Assembly (NCBI GenBank): GCA_009746045.1
Contig: RPFO01001239.1
Span: 106,765 to 170,764 of the forward strand
Direction of reading: 5' to 3'
DNA from: Mesostigma viride
Taxonomy: Eukaryota; Streptophyta; Mesostigmatophyceae; Mesostigmatales; Mesostigmataceae
DNA: 64,000 nucleotides
This document shows positions 21,556-32,032 of this stretch, piece after piece (within the stretch, counting starts at the first letter, position 1; every line of letters begins with the position of its first letter). The notes beneath the pieces are model-generated. The model was not told the origin of the DNA. It was given only the letters and a program-made list of their open reading frames with translations, and did no database searches. The position numbers and the translations under genes are program-made.

Positions 21556-21692
21556 GGGTAAGGCTAGCCTTTGCCAAGCAATAAGTGTTCCCATGAGCAT
21601 CGGCGGCCGGGATGTGGCCTGCCTTTTGTATGTGCTCCACTCATTGTTTTAATACAGAGTCTGGTTACCCTGGAGTTCCACGGTTAATAGAA
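21556..21692 (+). repeat. Split direct repeat B2 (3' end of the PAT-like element)
   Basis: Copy of B1, same orientation, 25 bp after A2. It defines the probable 3' end of the element. Confidence 0.9.
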
Positions 21693-22392
21693 CCGTTTTT
21701 CTTTGACATTCTCTAGCTCAACGCTACCTAAACATTGCAGACCGCCGCCATTATAGAAACAATGCCGCATGCAATATTTTATTACATCAGCCGCCGGACG
21801 GCCAGAGGTCGGAGGTCCCTGCGTACTTCGTCAATTAAGTTTTCATGCCCTGGTCTTGCCTTTCTCGTCTCACAAGGTTTTGGTACCCGACTGAAATTGT
21901 CCTGAACCGTACTGTCTTTCCAAACCAACTCTAGTATGAACTGTACTGCTGCGTACCTAGGATTCAGCTGGTACGGACTGACAGCCTGATGCCATGCCGC
22001 TGGACCTCAGATCTGGCCTCTCCATGGGAAAACCTGACTTGTGTGGCTGGCAAATACCCTTAACATTTCGTCAAACCGGCTGACAAAATGCGGAACAGAT
22101 TCGTCAATTCGTTGAAGAATTGCCAAGTTGGTTGACGAATGTGGTTGACGCATCGCCCGAAATGGTTGACTTTTTTACGACTAATTTAGAAGTTTGTCAA
22201 CCGGCTGACGAACTCGTCCCGTTAGCAGAAGCGCTGCCAAGTGTTACCTTCACATTGACAATATACATGTTAGGGCCTACCAGAGGGCCTGCCTGGACAG
22301 GCCCCTCTAGAATATACTTTAGCAAAGTACGAACATACGTACTGTTTAAATGATTCCCCAAAGTTAGCGTACACGTGTAAGGGCCACTACGG
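21693..22392. repeat. No gene; cluster of GTTGACGAA / GTCAACCGG motifs
   Basis: Between about 22065 and 22220 several direct and inverted copies of GGTTGACGAA and TCAACCGGCTGACGAA occur. No protein motif is visible. The block separates the PAT-like element from the second satellite array. Confidence 0.5.
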
Positions 22393-22770
22393 GTAGTTGC
22401 TGTGTCAGTGGGTGGGCGCGTATAGCTGTAGCGGCGCCGCATGGAAGCAGGCGCATCTAGTTGCTGTGTCAGTGGGTGGGCGCGTATAGCTGTAGCGGGG
22501 CCGCATGGAAGCAGGCGTGGACAGTTCCTGTGTGAGTGGGTGGGCGCGTATAGCTGTAGCGGCGCCGCATGGAAGCAGGCGCATCTAGTTGCTGTGTTGG
22601 TGGGTGGGCGCGTATAGCTGTAGCGGCGCCGCATGGAAGCAGGCGTGTACAGTTGCTGTGTTGGTGGGTGGGCGCGTATAGCTGTAGCGGGGCCGCATGG
22701 AAGCAGGCGTGGACAGTTCCTGTGTGAGTGGGTGGGCGTGTATAGCTGTAGCGGGGCAGCATGTGCCAGC
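22393..22770. repeat. 64-bp satellite, array 2 (about 6 copies)
   Basis: Same unit and orientation as the array at 13830-15080, with variants such as GCGGGGCCGC and GTGGACAGTTCCTGTGTGA that alternate with the common type. It ends inside a unit at GGGGCAGCATGTGCC. Confidence 0.95.
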
Positions 22771-23415
22771 CTGCCACTGCACAAGCAGGTTAGCGCCTGC
22801 TGCACCGAACAAAGGGGTGTGCAGCGCTTGTTTGGACTAATGGGTGTGCAGCTCGTGTTCGGACTGAGGGGGGGTGGCAAAACGCGGGGGCTCCACGCAG
22901 GGACATGTCAGGCGGCCCAGCAACAGGACAGGACCTGCTGCACAGCCAGAAAGTGCTCGTGCGTGTTTTCACAGAGGCTATCTCCCCGTGCATCCGTTTA
23001 TGGCACCCGGTTGGTGATGCTGTTCCACGTGGCTGTTTTCTGGCACGCGACTCGATGGTAGGTCTTCCACAAGCTGGAAGTGGCTGGAGACTTCCTGAAG
23101 CAGCAGCGGTTGATGTTTGGTGGTGGCCGGACAACAACGGTTCATAGCAGCATAGTTACTAGCTTTAATGTGAACAACATGGAAGGGGCCATTGGTTGTC
23201 TGTAGCGGTGGAGATGGGGCACGGGCCCGCATAACGGGTGGGTGATGCTTGACAGCATTTCACATTTGTGTCCCAGCGGAAATGTGCGTGTGGAAGTGTG
23301 CTTTGGGCGTGCTTGGCCCAACATTGCTTTGCCCGATGGTTGGGCATTGGCCAGCGATGCTTCTTGTTAGTGGATGGGGACCTGGTGGTGGTAGTGTCTT
23401 TAAGATATGGAGGGG
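22771..23415. other. No gene recognised
   Basis: Open frames exist on both strands but none shows splice-flanked coding sequence or a known motif. Confidence 0.4.
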
Positions 23416-24016
23416 AAAGAAACAATTGCGGATCATTGCCAGCCTAGCTTGCTTAAGGCATGGTCCGCCGACACACAAGCTGACATCATCCTAAATTAAG
23501 TAACACTGGCATGCGTCACACGCCGGCCTGAACATTGCTGAAAACGCCACTACAAACAACGTGGCCACGCACCACCAGGCTAGTGCGTTAACCGTACCGG
23601 TAGTTGTACAAGGTTCTCACGACTGACAAACGTAAAACTCGCCCATCGACCCCTTGGGCCGGTCCGAATCCACTATACAATAATTAATCACGACTCACTA
23701 AGGAAAACAAATCAGTCAAAGATTCGTTGAGCAACCAGCCGACCCTAGGTCCCCAGCTAATCTCAGCCGGTGCAACGAAATACGAATCTTTGCAAGCAAG
23801 TCGTATAAACCCTACAATTAATGTTCTCGGACCACTGATTAATGGCCACCGACCCTTATAAACAACCGGGTCATCCAAGGAAAATTCAGGCGAACATGAA
23901 ATTTGTACAGATCGCATTACTCAGCCCTTGTCGCAGACAGCCTTCCACATGCAGCAAGGCATAGCGGCGCTATCTTTCCCACAAGCGTTAATTAAACTAA
24001 ATTCAGAGAAAATCGA
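23416..24016 (-). repeat. 600-bp dispersed repeat, copy A (inverted)
   Basis: Reverse complement of the repeats at 25178-25798 and 26759-27401, more diverged than those two are from each other. Shared landmarks are ACGACTTGC, CGGACCGGCCCAAGGGGTCG and the end TTCTCTGAAT. Confidence 0.88.
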
Positions 24017-24317
24017 TTCTCTAGGTCTGTCTGCCTGAAGGGTGCGATGCCGCTGCTGGCGATTGGGTTTGGGGGGATGGAGTCTCAGCTAAACCGCACA
24101 CTGCAATTAGGGGGTTATGCCCCTCCCCTCTATTGGGTTTGTGTTCTATTTACCTCCCATCGATAAGCATTATTGTTGGAAGCCGTGGTAATTTCTGGAT
24201 GCACGGGTGGCTTCCACTTTCGAGATGGTTCTTGACGTGCATTTCAACTAGGATACTGGTTGCTCCGTATCTCGTGCCCGGTGGGTTGTCCCTCTCTCGT
24301 GTCATTATCGTGCCGCA

Positions 24318-24459
24318 GAATCCGATCAAGAGCTGGCATGAACTGGAGCGCGAGCGTAAGCTGCGGCGCGCGGTTATCCTGGCGCCCGTCGTGTTCGCGG
24401 CAACGCACCAGCTGCTGTCCATCGCGTCTGGTGAAAAGCCGCCACCGTGGCAGCGCTGA
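24318..24459 (+). CDS. Possible terminal exon, unknown product
   Basis: After a CGTGCCGCAG acceptor, the frame NPIKSWHELERERKLRRAVI continues to GEKPPPWQR and a TGA at 24457. It is GC-rich with a balanced helix-like composition, unlike its surroundings. The phase (0) would fit exon 3 of the lysozyme-like gene at 13384-13626, but the link across more than 10 kb of satellite and transposon is only a possibility. It could also be a gene fragment carried by a repeat. Confidence 0.35.
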
Positions 24460-25086
24460 TGCATCGATGAGCGTGCATCTGGTTTATGGTGCAAGGGGGA
24501 TAGTTCCCATGCATGTGGGTTATGGCTCTAGGGGTTTCAAGTGTTTAGTCGCTGGCCGCGCTTGTGTGGAGGTCTTTGTGCCACGAGGATCCTGGTTATA
24601 CACACCGTCGCGTCGCTGCAGCAACACGATGTTTTCTGGCATAAGCGGGCTTTTGGTTCCCGCGGCACATTTGAAAGTGCTGTCGTCCGGCTTTTTGCCT
24701 TTGCACCGTGTGCAGTTCTTGGGCGTTTGGAATCATGGCATGGCTAACGTGATGACTGACTAGCTAGACCTTTTCAGTGGTTTTCCATTTGCGGGTATTT
24801 CCTCGTAAATGGTGGGAGAGCGATCGCAGCAATGGTGCTCACCACTGGACACTCCCGGCCAGTTAGGCTCGAAACACACGCCCTGATCAAGCATGCTGTT
24901 TCCGGCCCCACCGTCTAGGTCATCTAGTCGCTCTACACGTAAGCCAGCCATAATTTCAATGCACCCGCCTACACATTTCCATCACCATTCATCTTCATCA
25001 TCCTGAACGACTCGAACACGCGGACAAGATAACGGCAGGCTCGAGCTACCATGGTCCGGATTCTCCCGATTTCTGGCCTGCGCTGG
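24460..25086. other. No gene recognised
   Basis: Mixed-composition sequence between the possible exon at 24318 and the inverted-repeat-bounded block at 25087. No motif seen. Confidence 0.4.
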
Positions 25087-25177
25087 TTAATTAATTAATT
25101 AATTAGACTCGTGCTCCCGTTGGGGAGTTACGGATCGTCTCTTGGCTCACTTGGACTAAATGTATCATTAAATTAAA

Positions 25178-25798
25178 TTAATCGGCTTTCTCTGAATATA
25201 GTTTGATTAACGCATGCGGGAAAGATAAGGCCGCTATGCCTTGGCCTGGATGTGGAAGGCTGTCTGCGACATGGGCTGACTAATTCGATCTGTACAAAGG
25301 GTTTCCTGCTCGCCCGAATTCTCCTTGGATGACCCGGTTGTTTATAAGGGTCAGTGGCTATTAATTAGCGGTCGGAGAAAATTAATTGTAGGTTTTATAC
25401 GACTTGCATGCTTGCAAAGATTCGTGTTTGGTTTCACCAGCTGACGTTAGGTGGGGACCTGTAGGGTCGGCTGGTTGCTTAACGAATCTTTGGCTGATTT
25501 GGGTTCTTTAGTGAGTCGTGATTAATTATTGTATAGTGGATTCGGACCGGCCCAAGGGGTCGATGGGTGAGTCTTATGTTTGTCAGTCTTGGGAACCTTG
25601 TACAACTACCGGTACGGTTAACGCACTAGCCTGGGGGTGCGTGGCCACGTTGTTTGTAGTGGCGTTTTCAGCACTGCATGTTCAGGCTGGCGTGTGACGC
25701 ATGCCGGTGTTAATTAACTTAGGATGATGTAAGCTTGTGTGTCGGCGGGCCATGCCTTAAGCAAGCTAGGCAGGCAATGATCCGCAATTGTTTCTTTC
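25178..25798 (+). repeat. 600-bp dispersed repeat, copy B
   Basis: Begins TTAATCGGCTTTCTCTGAA and ends CCGCAATTGTTTCTTTC. Direct copy of 26759-27401, inverted copy of 23416-24016. Contains TTTATAAGGGTC and TTATACGACTTGC, which would be TATA-like if it is an LTR. Typical TG...CA ends are not evident. Confidence 0.88.
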
Positions 25799-26758
25799 AC
25801 AATGGCGGCAATGGCCGCCTGTGCAAAATTGCACATTCTAGCGCGTGTTGCATCTGTCTTGTAGCCGAGGCAGATGGTGGCACAACCGCTAAGTTGTCCG
25901 ACCAAGCATAGTATAGTTGGTCGTGCAACGGAAAGAAAATTTAAATTTACCCCCATGTCGTTTTTCCCCAGCTGCGGGTCTTTTTGACATGGGTGAAGGA
26001 TGGGGCGCTACTCCGGCGGTTTGGCCAGCTTCGGCGGAGCTGTTTATAAGTTTCTAAAACAGCTCTAGTGTCACATCGCAGGCTTGCCACCTTGCGATGG
26101 TGCGTGGGACGTGACCTGGACTCAAAAGGTCGATCCTGAACCAGGTTCCTGTCAGCAACGGCCTGTTTTTTTCATAAATTATTTTTTGTGGCGGCAGGTC
26201 AGTTGTCCAGCTGCCCCTGCCGAGGAGGGGTAGTTGGGGACAATAGGAGCCGCGCGAGAGTTGCACTCCGAAGCTATAAATTTCCCTATTGCGAGACTCG
26301 AGTTGGGGAGGGCGTCTTAGGGAGGCGAGGCTACGCCAGACCTTTGTCGTTCCTTTTCGTCTCAGCACCTGCTGCGCGGCTCGGTCTATTATGGTGTCGT
26401 AAAACCTCTTTCCTTTTTGGACGGTTCCGGAATTGCGAAATGCTGGCTCTTTTGGGGGGCTTGCTTTTGGGGTGGTCACCGGCTTGTTGTGTCGCATTGT
26501 AACCAGCGGGCCCCTGCGGGGGTTTATATAGCCTAGCGCGGGCTGAGTCGCCATTTAAGATGTTGCGACACGCTCTTTCGCGCACGGTGGTTATGAGTTT
26601 AATCGGTGCAATGGGGTTGGCGCCAGGGGGGGGTAATTGGGAGGAGGCTTCTTGCTTCCGCATGCGGATTGAGAAACCACTGTTAACTGCTGCATTTGTG
26701 GCAGGGCTCCACTTATTGTATTCAATCAAATGCTGGTCTTCTTGGGAGCTCAGTGATC
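25799..26758. other. Spacer between the 600-bp repeats; no recognised gene
   Basis: A 166-codon open frame on the minus strand (26054-26554) shows no known motif. A 30-bp sequence (GGAGGCTTCTTGCTTCCGC...) at 26643 occurs again just after copy C at 27417, so spacer sequence is present on both sides of copy C. Confidence 0.4.
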
Positions 26759-27401
26759 TTAATCGGTTTTCTCTGAAAATAGTTTAATTAACGCATGCGG
26801 GAAAGATAAGGCCGCTATGCCTTGGCCTGGATGTGGAAGGCTGTCTGCGACATGGGCTGACTAATTCGATCTGTACAAAGGGTTTCCTGCTCGCCCGAAT
26901 TCTCCTTGGATGACCCGGTTGTTTATAAGGGTCGGTGGCTATTAATTAGCGCTAATTAATAGCCACCAGCGCGGTCGGAGAAAATTAATTGTAGGTTTTA
27001 TACGACTTGCATGCTTGCAAAGATTCGTGTTTGGTTGCACCAGCTGACGTTAGGTGGGGACCTGTAGGGTCGGCTGGTTGCTTAACGAATCTTTGGCTGA
27101 TTTGGGTTCTTTAGTGAGTCGTGATTAATTATTGTATAGTGGATTCGGACCGGCCCAAGGGGTCGATGGGCGAGTTTTATGTTTGTCAGTCTTGGGAACC
27201 TTGTACAACTACCTGTACGGTTAACGCACTAGCCTGGGGGTGCGTGGCCACGTTGTTTGTAGTGGCGTTTTCAGCACTGCATGTTCAGGCTGGCGTGTGA
27301 CGCATGCCGGTGTTAATTAATTTAGGATGATGTCAGCTTGTGTGTCGGCGGGCCATGCCTTAAGCAAGCTAGGCAGGCAATGATCCGCAATTGTTTCTTT
27401 C
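26759..27401 (+). repeat. 600-bp dispersed repeat, copy C with a palindromic insertion
   Basis: Nearly identical to copy B except at 26934-26971. There GGTGGCTATTAATTAGC is followed at once by its reverse complement GCTAATTAATAGCCACC, making a perfect 34-bp palindrome. Copy B has only the left half. Confidence 0.88.
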
Positions 27402-27448
27402 CCCTCCCTCCCACCCTGGAGGCTTCTTGCTTCCGCGTGCGGATTGAT

Positions 27449-27700
27449 TTAATTATAACATGACACCGTTGGGAGAGCATCATGTAACACGTATTTCCTT
27501 GCTTGATGGATGGGGGTGAGCGAAGCCGCGAAACCTAAATAAGCTAGCCCTAGTAGGCTAAATTAAATTAAACTATAACATGCCTCCATCGGGAGATCAT
27601 ACATATAGCACATATTCCATGCTGCAGGGTGGGTGGAGGTGGAGAAGCCGCGTAATCTAACTACCTAACTCTAAGCTATCTAAGCTAGAAATTCCCAACT
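27449..27700. repeat. Two diverged tandem copies of a 110-bp unit
   Basis: Two successive segments each contain TATAACATG, CCG/CGGGAGA, CATGTAACACGTATT or CATATAGCACATATT, and GAGAAGCCGCG or GCGAAGCCGCG. Non-coding. Confidence 0.55.
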
Positions 27701-27940
27701 ACACTACTCAGCAAAACGCCCCTTCCTCTTGGGGGGGGGTGGCTTGCCCACAGGGGCTGGCGTGTGAGCCTGGACAATCTTCTGCCACCGCTTCATGGGG
27801 TTAATGCTCCGTGACTCCCCAACGGGAGCACGAGTCTAATTAATTAATCAATTCTTGGGGACAAATCTGAGACGAAATATTGGGCAAATGTACTGCCATG
27901 TTTAGGACAGGCCCTGGACCCGCTAGGAAACTTGAAGCTA

Positions 27941-28091
27941 CTAGCGCGCGCTCCTTGGCGGGGCTAGCGCCACCTGGCCCCCGGCGGCGGTACGTGGTGT
28001 CACGCATCTCCCTAGCCGGGGCTCCCTGGCCGGGGATCGACCGGCCACAAAAAGTACAAGCTCTAATGTCGCGGGCGAAGCCCGCAAAACC
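27941..28091 (+). repeat. Dispersed repeat, copy 2 (about 150 bp)
   Basis: Same element as 4276-4423, same orientation. Confidence 0.8.
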
Positions 28092-29165
28092 TGTACAGAT
28101 CTGTAAAAAACTCAATTAAATTAAATTTGACTAGCGCAATCTACAGATCTCTCCAAGGGAATTCCAAATCTGCCCTGGGGTAGTTGAAAGTCCTTTTCCG
28201 ACCAGGTGATAGATTTGTTACGCGACTGGCAAAAATGGCTCTAACGTCATTCTCTTACGCCAAGTAAGCCAAAGTCGAGTATGGCAAGTACGAGGTAGGG
28301 TGGTCTGATCTCAAGTATGAGTAGCGCAATCGATAGATCTTGGTGAGGGGAGTCAGGATCTGCCATGAAAAAGCCAAACCTTGGTCCAAAATGGAAGATT
28401 GGGGTCGAAATCGGTCGGAATCCGATACATTTTGGGCAAAAAAATAATTAATTCGCCAAAAGGTATCTTTCTGCTACCGTGGACCGTTTTCTCGCCAGTA
28501 GCGTCAGATGGCTAGCCATATATACAGATCTGTTTTTTAATTAAATATCTGTACGTAAACTCCGACGTAATGCCCTTACGTCTTCTAGACTCGTCCCGGG
28601 CCATGCATGCAGGCGGTGCCGCCGGTGCTAGTGGTACAAATACATGAAAATTAGCTAAAATTAGTCAGCCATGGTTAAGTAAGCGAATGGAATTTTAAGG
28701 CACGGTAAAACCAGTCCTGAAAAGCTATCAGCCCAGTTCTCTCGCGTGTAGATTGTTTGCTTTCTCGACATTTTGTTCGGACGCGTAGTGCATTATCACC
28801 GGAAGCATAACGATTGGTAGGCAACGATGTCGACGTACGTGAAGCCTCTGCTCTATGACGGGAAGGCATCTGGCGTTGCTGCAAGTGGAATCAGGCCAGT
28901 GCCATGTTCGGCACCGTGCACGCGGAAATAAGGCGCCGTCACGTTAGATAGCACTGCTGAGGAAGAGCTGCGCCTGCCTGCCCATATTTACCGAGTTCGT
29001 CTCGCATCGCACTGCATTATTGCTGGCCAGACTTTTGCTGCCTTTATGCCCGACAGACTGGTTCACGAACCGTTTTAATTTGCTGCGTGCGTGGCTCCTG
29101 CCCTTCCATTGCAATGTTTGCGATTTCGCACTTTTTTGTTGTGATTGTTGGCACATACTACATAG
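28092..29165. other. No gene recognised
   Basis: AT-rich sequence with scattered short open frames. Nothing supports an exon. Confidence 0.4.
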
Positions 29166-29232
29166 CCATTAATTAATTAATTAATTAATTAATTAATCAA
29201 TTAATAGACACGTGACTACCTAGCCATGCACA
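29166..29232 (-). mobile_element. LINE 3' tail remnant
   Basis: A (TTAA)n tract followed by TAATAGACACGTGACTACC. On the minus strand this is the 3' end plus tail of the LINE family seen at 47.8-49.9 kb (GTCACGTGTCTATTAATT). Only the last bases are present. Confidence 0.6.
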
Positions 29233-29839
29233 TGACATACTGCATGAAGGTCGCAAAGTTAGGTATAGATTCTGTTTGTAAATCGTGACGTTCTTGCTTC
29301 ACACACGGTTCCTTGAAATGATCCTGGCCGAAGCTCGTTGCTTGCCAAAGCCTTCTTGTGTTGAACAGCGGTTCTCAGTGGGCACATGACAGAGACGTTG
29401 CCAGGCATTGTAAGATTTCCAACCACACGCTTGTCCTGTAACCATGCAATGCAATTCATTCCATTTGCGTTATGAAGCTGGCAGCTTGTGAGCCTGCAAC
29501 CATTAATTGCAGTTCGGCACATGTTACAAGAAGTAGGCTACTTGAATTTAGGCTGCTTTCTCGCTTATTTTTGCTGATGCTATAGGCAACATTGGACTTT
29601 ACACGAACTTGAGTCCCACCCGCATCCAGCCCCCCCAATCATCCATCCACTCTGTCCCTACCCACCCAATTATACCACCGTCTTCCCGCCCACTCTTGAA
29701 CTAATCAGCCCAACCCCCCAGCCCAAGACACAGGCAAATGCCCATGTAGCCACCCATGTGCGCGTGCAAACACACACTCAACTAGCTAGGCTGTATATAC
29801 GTGCCATGGGGGCATAATAGGTGCATGGGCGCAGGTGCA
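29233..29839. other. No gene recognised
   Basis: No supported exon. A C-rich stretch at 29620-29730 leads into the microsatellites that follow. Confidence 0.4.
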
Positions 29840-30410
29840 CATGCAGGCCCGCAGGCATGCACACAAGCAGGCAGGCAGGCAGGCAGGCTGACAGATGGGT
29901 GGGCAGATAGGCGGGTGGCAGACATGCAGGCGGGCAGGCGGGAGGATGGGCAGAACGTTGGGTGGAGTCAGGCGAGTAAGAAGGTCGTTGGGTCCAAGCA
30001 ACCAGTTTATTGGTGATGGATAAATGTATGTGGCGCATGTGTGCAAGTCTGCGTGTGTTTGTGTGCGTTTGTATGCATATGCACGTGTGCTCGTGGGTGT
30101 GTGCACATTTGTGTGCATGTGTGTGTTAGTGTGTGCGCATGTGTTAGCGTGCATGTGCGCACGTGGGTGTGTGCATTCGTGTGATATTGTGTGCATACAT
30201 GTGTATGTCATAGTGTGCATGTGTGTATGTGTGCATGTGTACATGTGTGCAAGTGTGCATGTGTGCATGTGTGCATGTGTGCATGTGTGCATGTGTGCAT
30301 GTGTGCATGTGTGCATGTGTGTATGTGTGTGCATGTGTGTGTGAACATTTGTGTGCATGTGTATGTATGTGGGCGTATGTGTGTGCATGTGTGTGTGCTG
30401 GGGGGTAGGA
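29840..30410. repeat. CAGG and GTGTGCAT microsatellites
   Basis: GCAGGCAGGC-type repeats at 29840-29950 are followed by a GTGTGCATGTGTGCATG array to 30410, about 57 percent of which is pure GTGTGCAT-type sequence. Cys/Val/His open frames through it are artefacts. Confidence 0.92.
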
Positions 30411-32032
30411 TGGATAGGGAAAACAAAGAGTGAAAAATGCAAGGTGTGCGGGAGTTGAATGTTTCACCTCGCGGCAAAAGTCATTGTTCCTGCCGCGTGT
30501 AATGACAAGCAGCTGTGGGCACGGTTGCAGCAAGTGAGTACACGCCAAGGGCCTGCACGGTTCATGCACTAGCACATTGCCAGTGGGACGAAACATCTGC
30601 ACAAATTACTTGGGTTCATCAATTCTGCACATTACCGGCTTGGGTTCATCAACTGAATTCTGCACCCGTACACTTGCATGGCTCATGGTTTCAATCGCTG
30701 CTCAATTGACAGAAAATGCACAGGCCATCAACATTCAGATATATTAATCCTGAAAAGTGACCTTCCACACCATGAGAATGAAGGTCGATGCTGCTTTGAC
30801 GCATGAGCCTAATCCACGTGCTCTCGGAGGTCTCCACCTCGGCAGGAGCACCTGCAGGCGTCGTGGCTCGCTTACCTCAAGCAATATGCGCGTGCTGAAA
30901 GCTACCGGGGTCTAGGCAGAGTTACATTATCTGCCCGGACAAAGCACCTCTTAAACCTTTCTCGGCAACGAAGCTCTGAGCAGCGCTGTATTGTCGTGGC
31001 CGGACTTAACAATGTCGCCATTAAAATGTCAAAAGCTGTTTGATTCGTCCAAGGGAAATGCGTGCATGGTAGACAGATCATAAGATGCCCGGGCGTATAG
31101 ACATGACAAGCAACTGCTTAGATGGCGCTCCTCGCGTTTTCCCTCGACTCAGTTCGCCTAATCCAATGCAGCCAATGCACGTGGGTGTGACCTGAACCCG
31201 AACAGCAGGTCATGTTCGGCCGAACATTTTAGGCGACCCGAACACCGAACATGTTCGGTATTCGCCCGAACATGTTCGTGTTCGGTATGCGGCGGATGCC
31301 GGATGTCCCAGCCCTATTCTTATCCCCTATTCCTATGTCTTTTCAGTTTTCTCACGTGTACGGCCTTATAATATATGCTTCGCCAATTCTGGCGAACCTA
31401 ACGGTTCTTCCGAAAATTGGCTCCGCCCCTGCTCCGCCTGAAAATGACGACTGGCATGGCATGGGCCCAGGACACGCGTCGCACGCTGCCGCTCCCATAA
31501 GCCACAGCATCAACAAAATAGGGAAGGCGTTCTGACCATGAAGGACGTCAACTCGACGACCAGGAAATGGTCTCCAATAATTATGCATGCCGTGGCGGAT
31601 TCTAAGGAAACATAAAGGCAACTCAAGGGCTCATGAATTTGGCTCTTTTGGGATAAATTCATAACTTGTGTGAACTAGCGACGCCAGAAAAGTAGTAAAA
31701 CTCCCAGCTTCATCTGCGGAGCCCTAGTTGACAGGCCACGCGGTCCTGGAAGGTAACACCTTTTTTGTGGCTGAGCCAATTGTGCGCTCAATTTCGTCGT
31801 GCACGTTCCAGTGAGAGGCGTAAGGCCACGGATAGACGCAGCAATGGACGCTGATTGGCGGCGGATAGGCGCGGTAAGTGGGGCATTTTTTGGATCGTAA
31901 CGTTGAATTAGTTGCGTCTAATCGTTTTCATCAACTTCCCTTGAAAAACTATACAGGCGTGGTTATTATGTCATACATCGCCCTTCCATTTATTGGAGGC
32001 CGCTGGATGCGATTCGCCCTGCGTTTTACATT
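30411..32032. other. Region upstream of the START-like gene; no other gene seen
   Basis: No supported exon. Contains a cluster of CCGAACATGTTCGG palindromes at 31200-31290. The last several hundred bases must include the promoter and 5' UTR of the gene starting at 32033; no clear TATA box was found. Confidence 0.45.
31200..31290. repeat. Cluster of GAACATGTTC palindromes
   Basis: GAACATGTTC occurs twice with flanking CCG/CGG, together with a CATGTTCGGCCGAACAT palindrome and further half-sites, all within 90 bp. It could be a short repeat or a binding-site cluster. Confidence 0.5.

Larger units (their letters stand above)
15946..21692 (+). mobile_element. PAT/kangaroo-like tyrosine-recombinase retrotransposon (DIRS order), decayed
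   Basis: Coding order is gag-like, reverse transcriptase, RNase H, tyrosine recombinase, the order of DIRS-order elements. The ends form split direct repeats: A1 (15946-16032), B1 (20958-21094), A2 (21443-21530), B2 (21556-21692). This A1...B1-A2-B2 layout is the known hallmark of PAT-type and Ngaro-type elements; the Volvox element kangaroo belongs to the PAT group. B1 and B2 are 137 bp each with one mismatch, A1 and A2 differ by one indel and one or two substitutions, so the copy is not very old. Several frameshifts and an insertion in the recombinase make it non-autonomous now. Unusual for the group: 348 bp separate B1 from A2. Confidence 0.87.
25087..27853. mobile_element. 2.8-kb block bounded by inverted ends next to (TTAA)n
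   Basis: The left end (25097-25133, TTAGACTCGTGCTCCCGTTG...) is the reverse complement of the right end (27808-27844) with one mismatch, and both have TTAATTAA sequence outside. This could be a non-autonomous DNA transposon with TTAA-type targets. It could also be two short retroelement tails in opposite orientation, since LINE tails in this window also end in TTAA repeats. Inside are two direct copies of the 600-bp repeat and no transposase. Confidence 0.5.

Noticed and set aside
26054-26554. 166-codon minus-strand open frame
   Set aside because: No motif, no splice context and unusual composition; it lies in a repeat spacer.
29786-30602. Cys/Val/His open frames
   Set aside because: Translations of the GTGTGCAT microsatellite.
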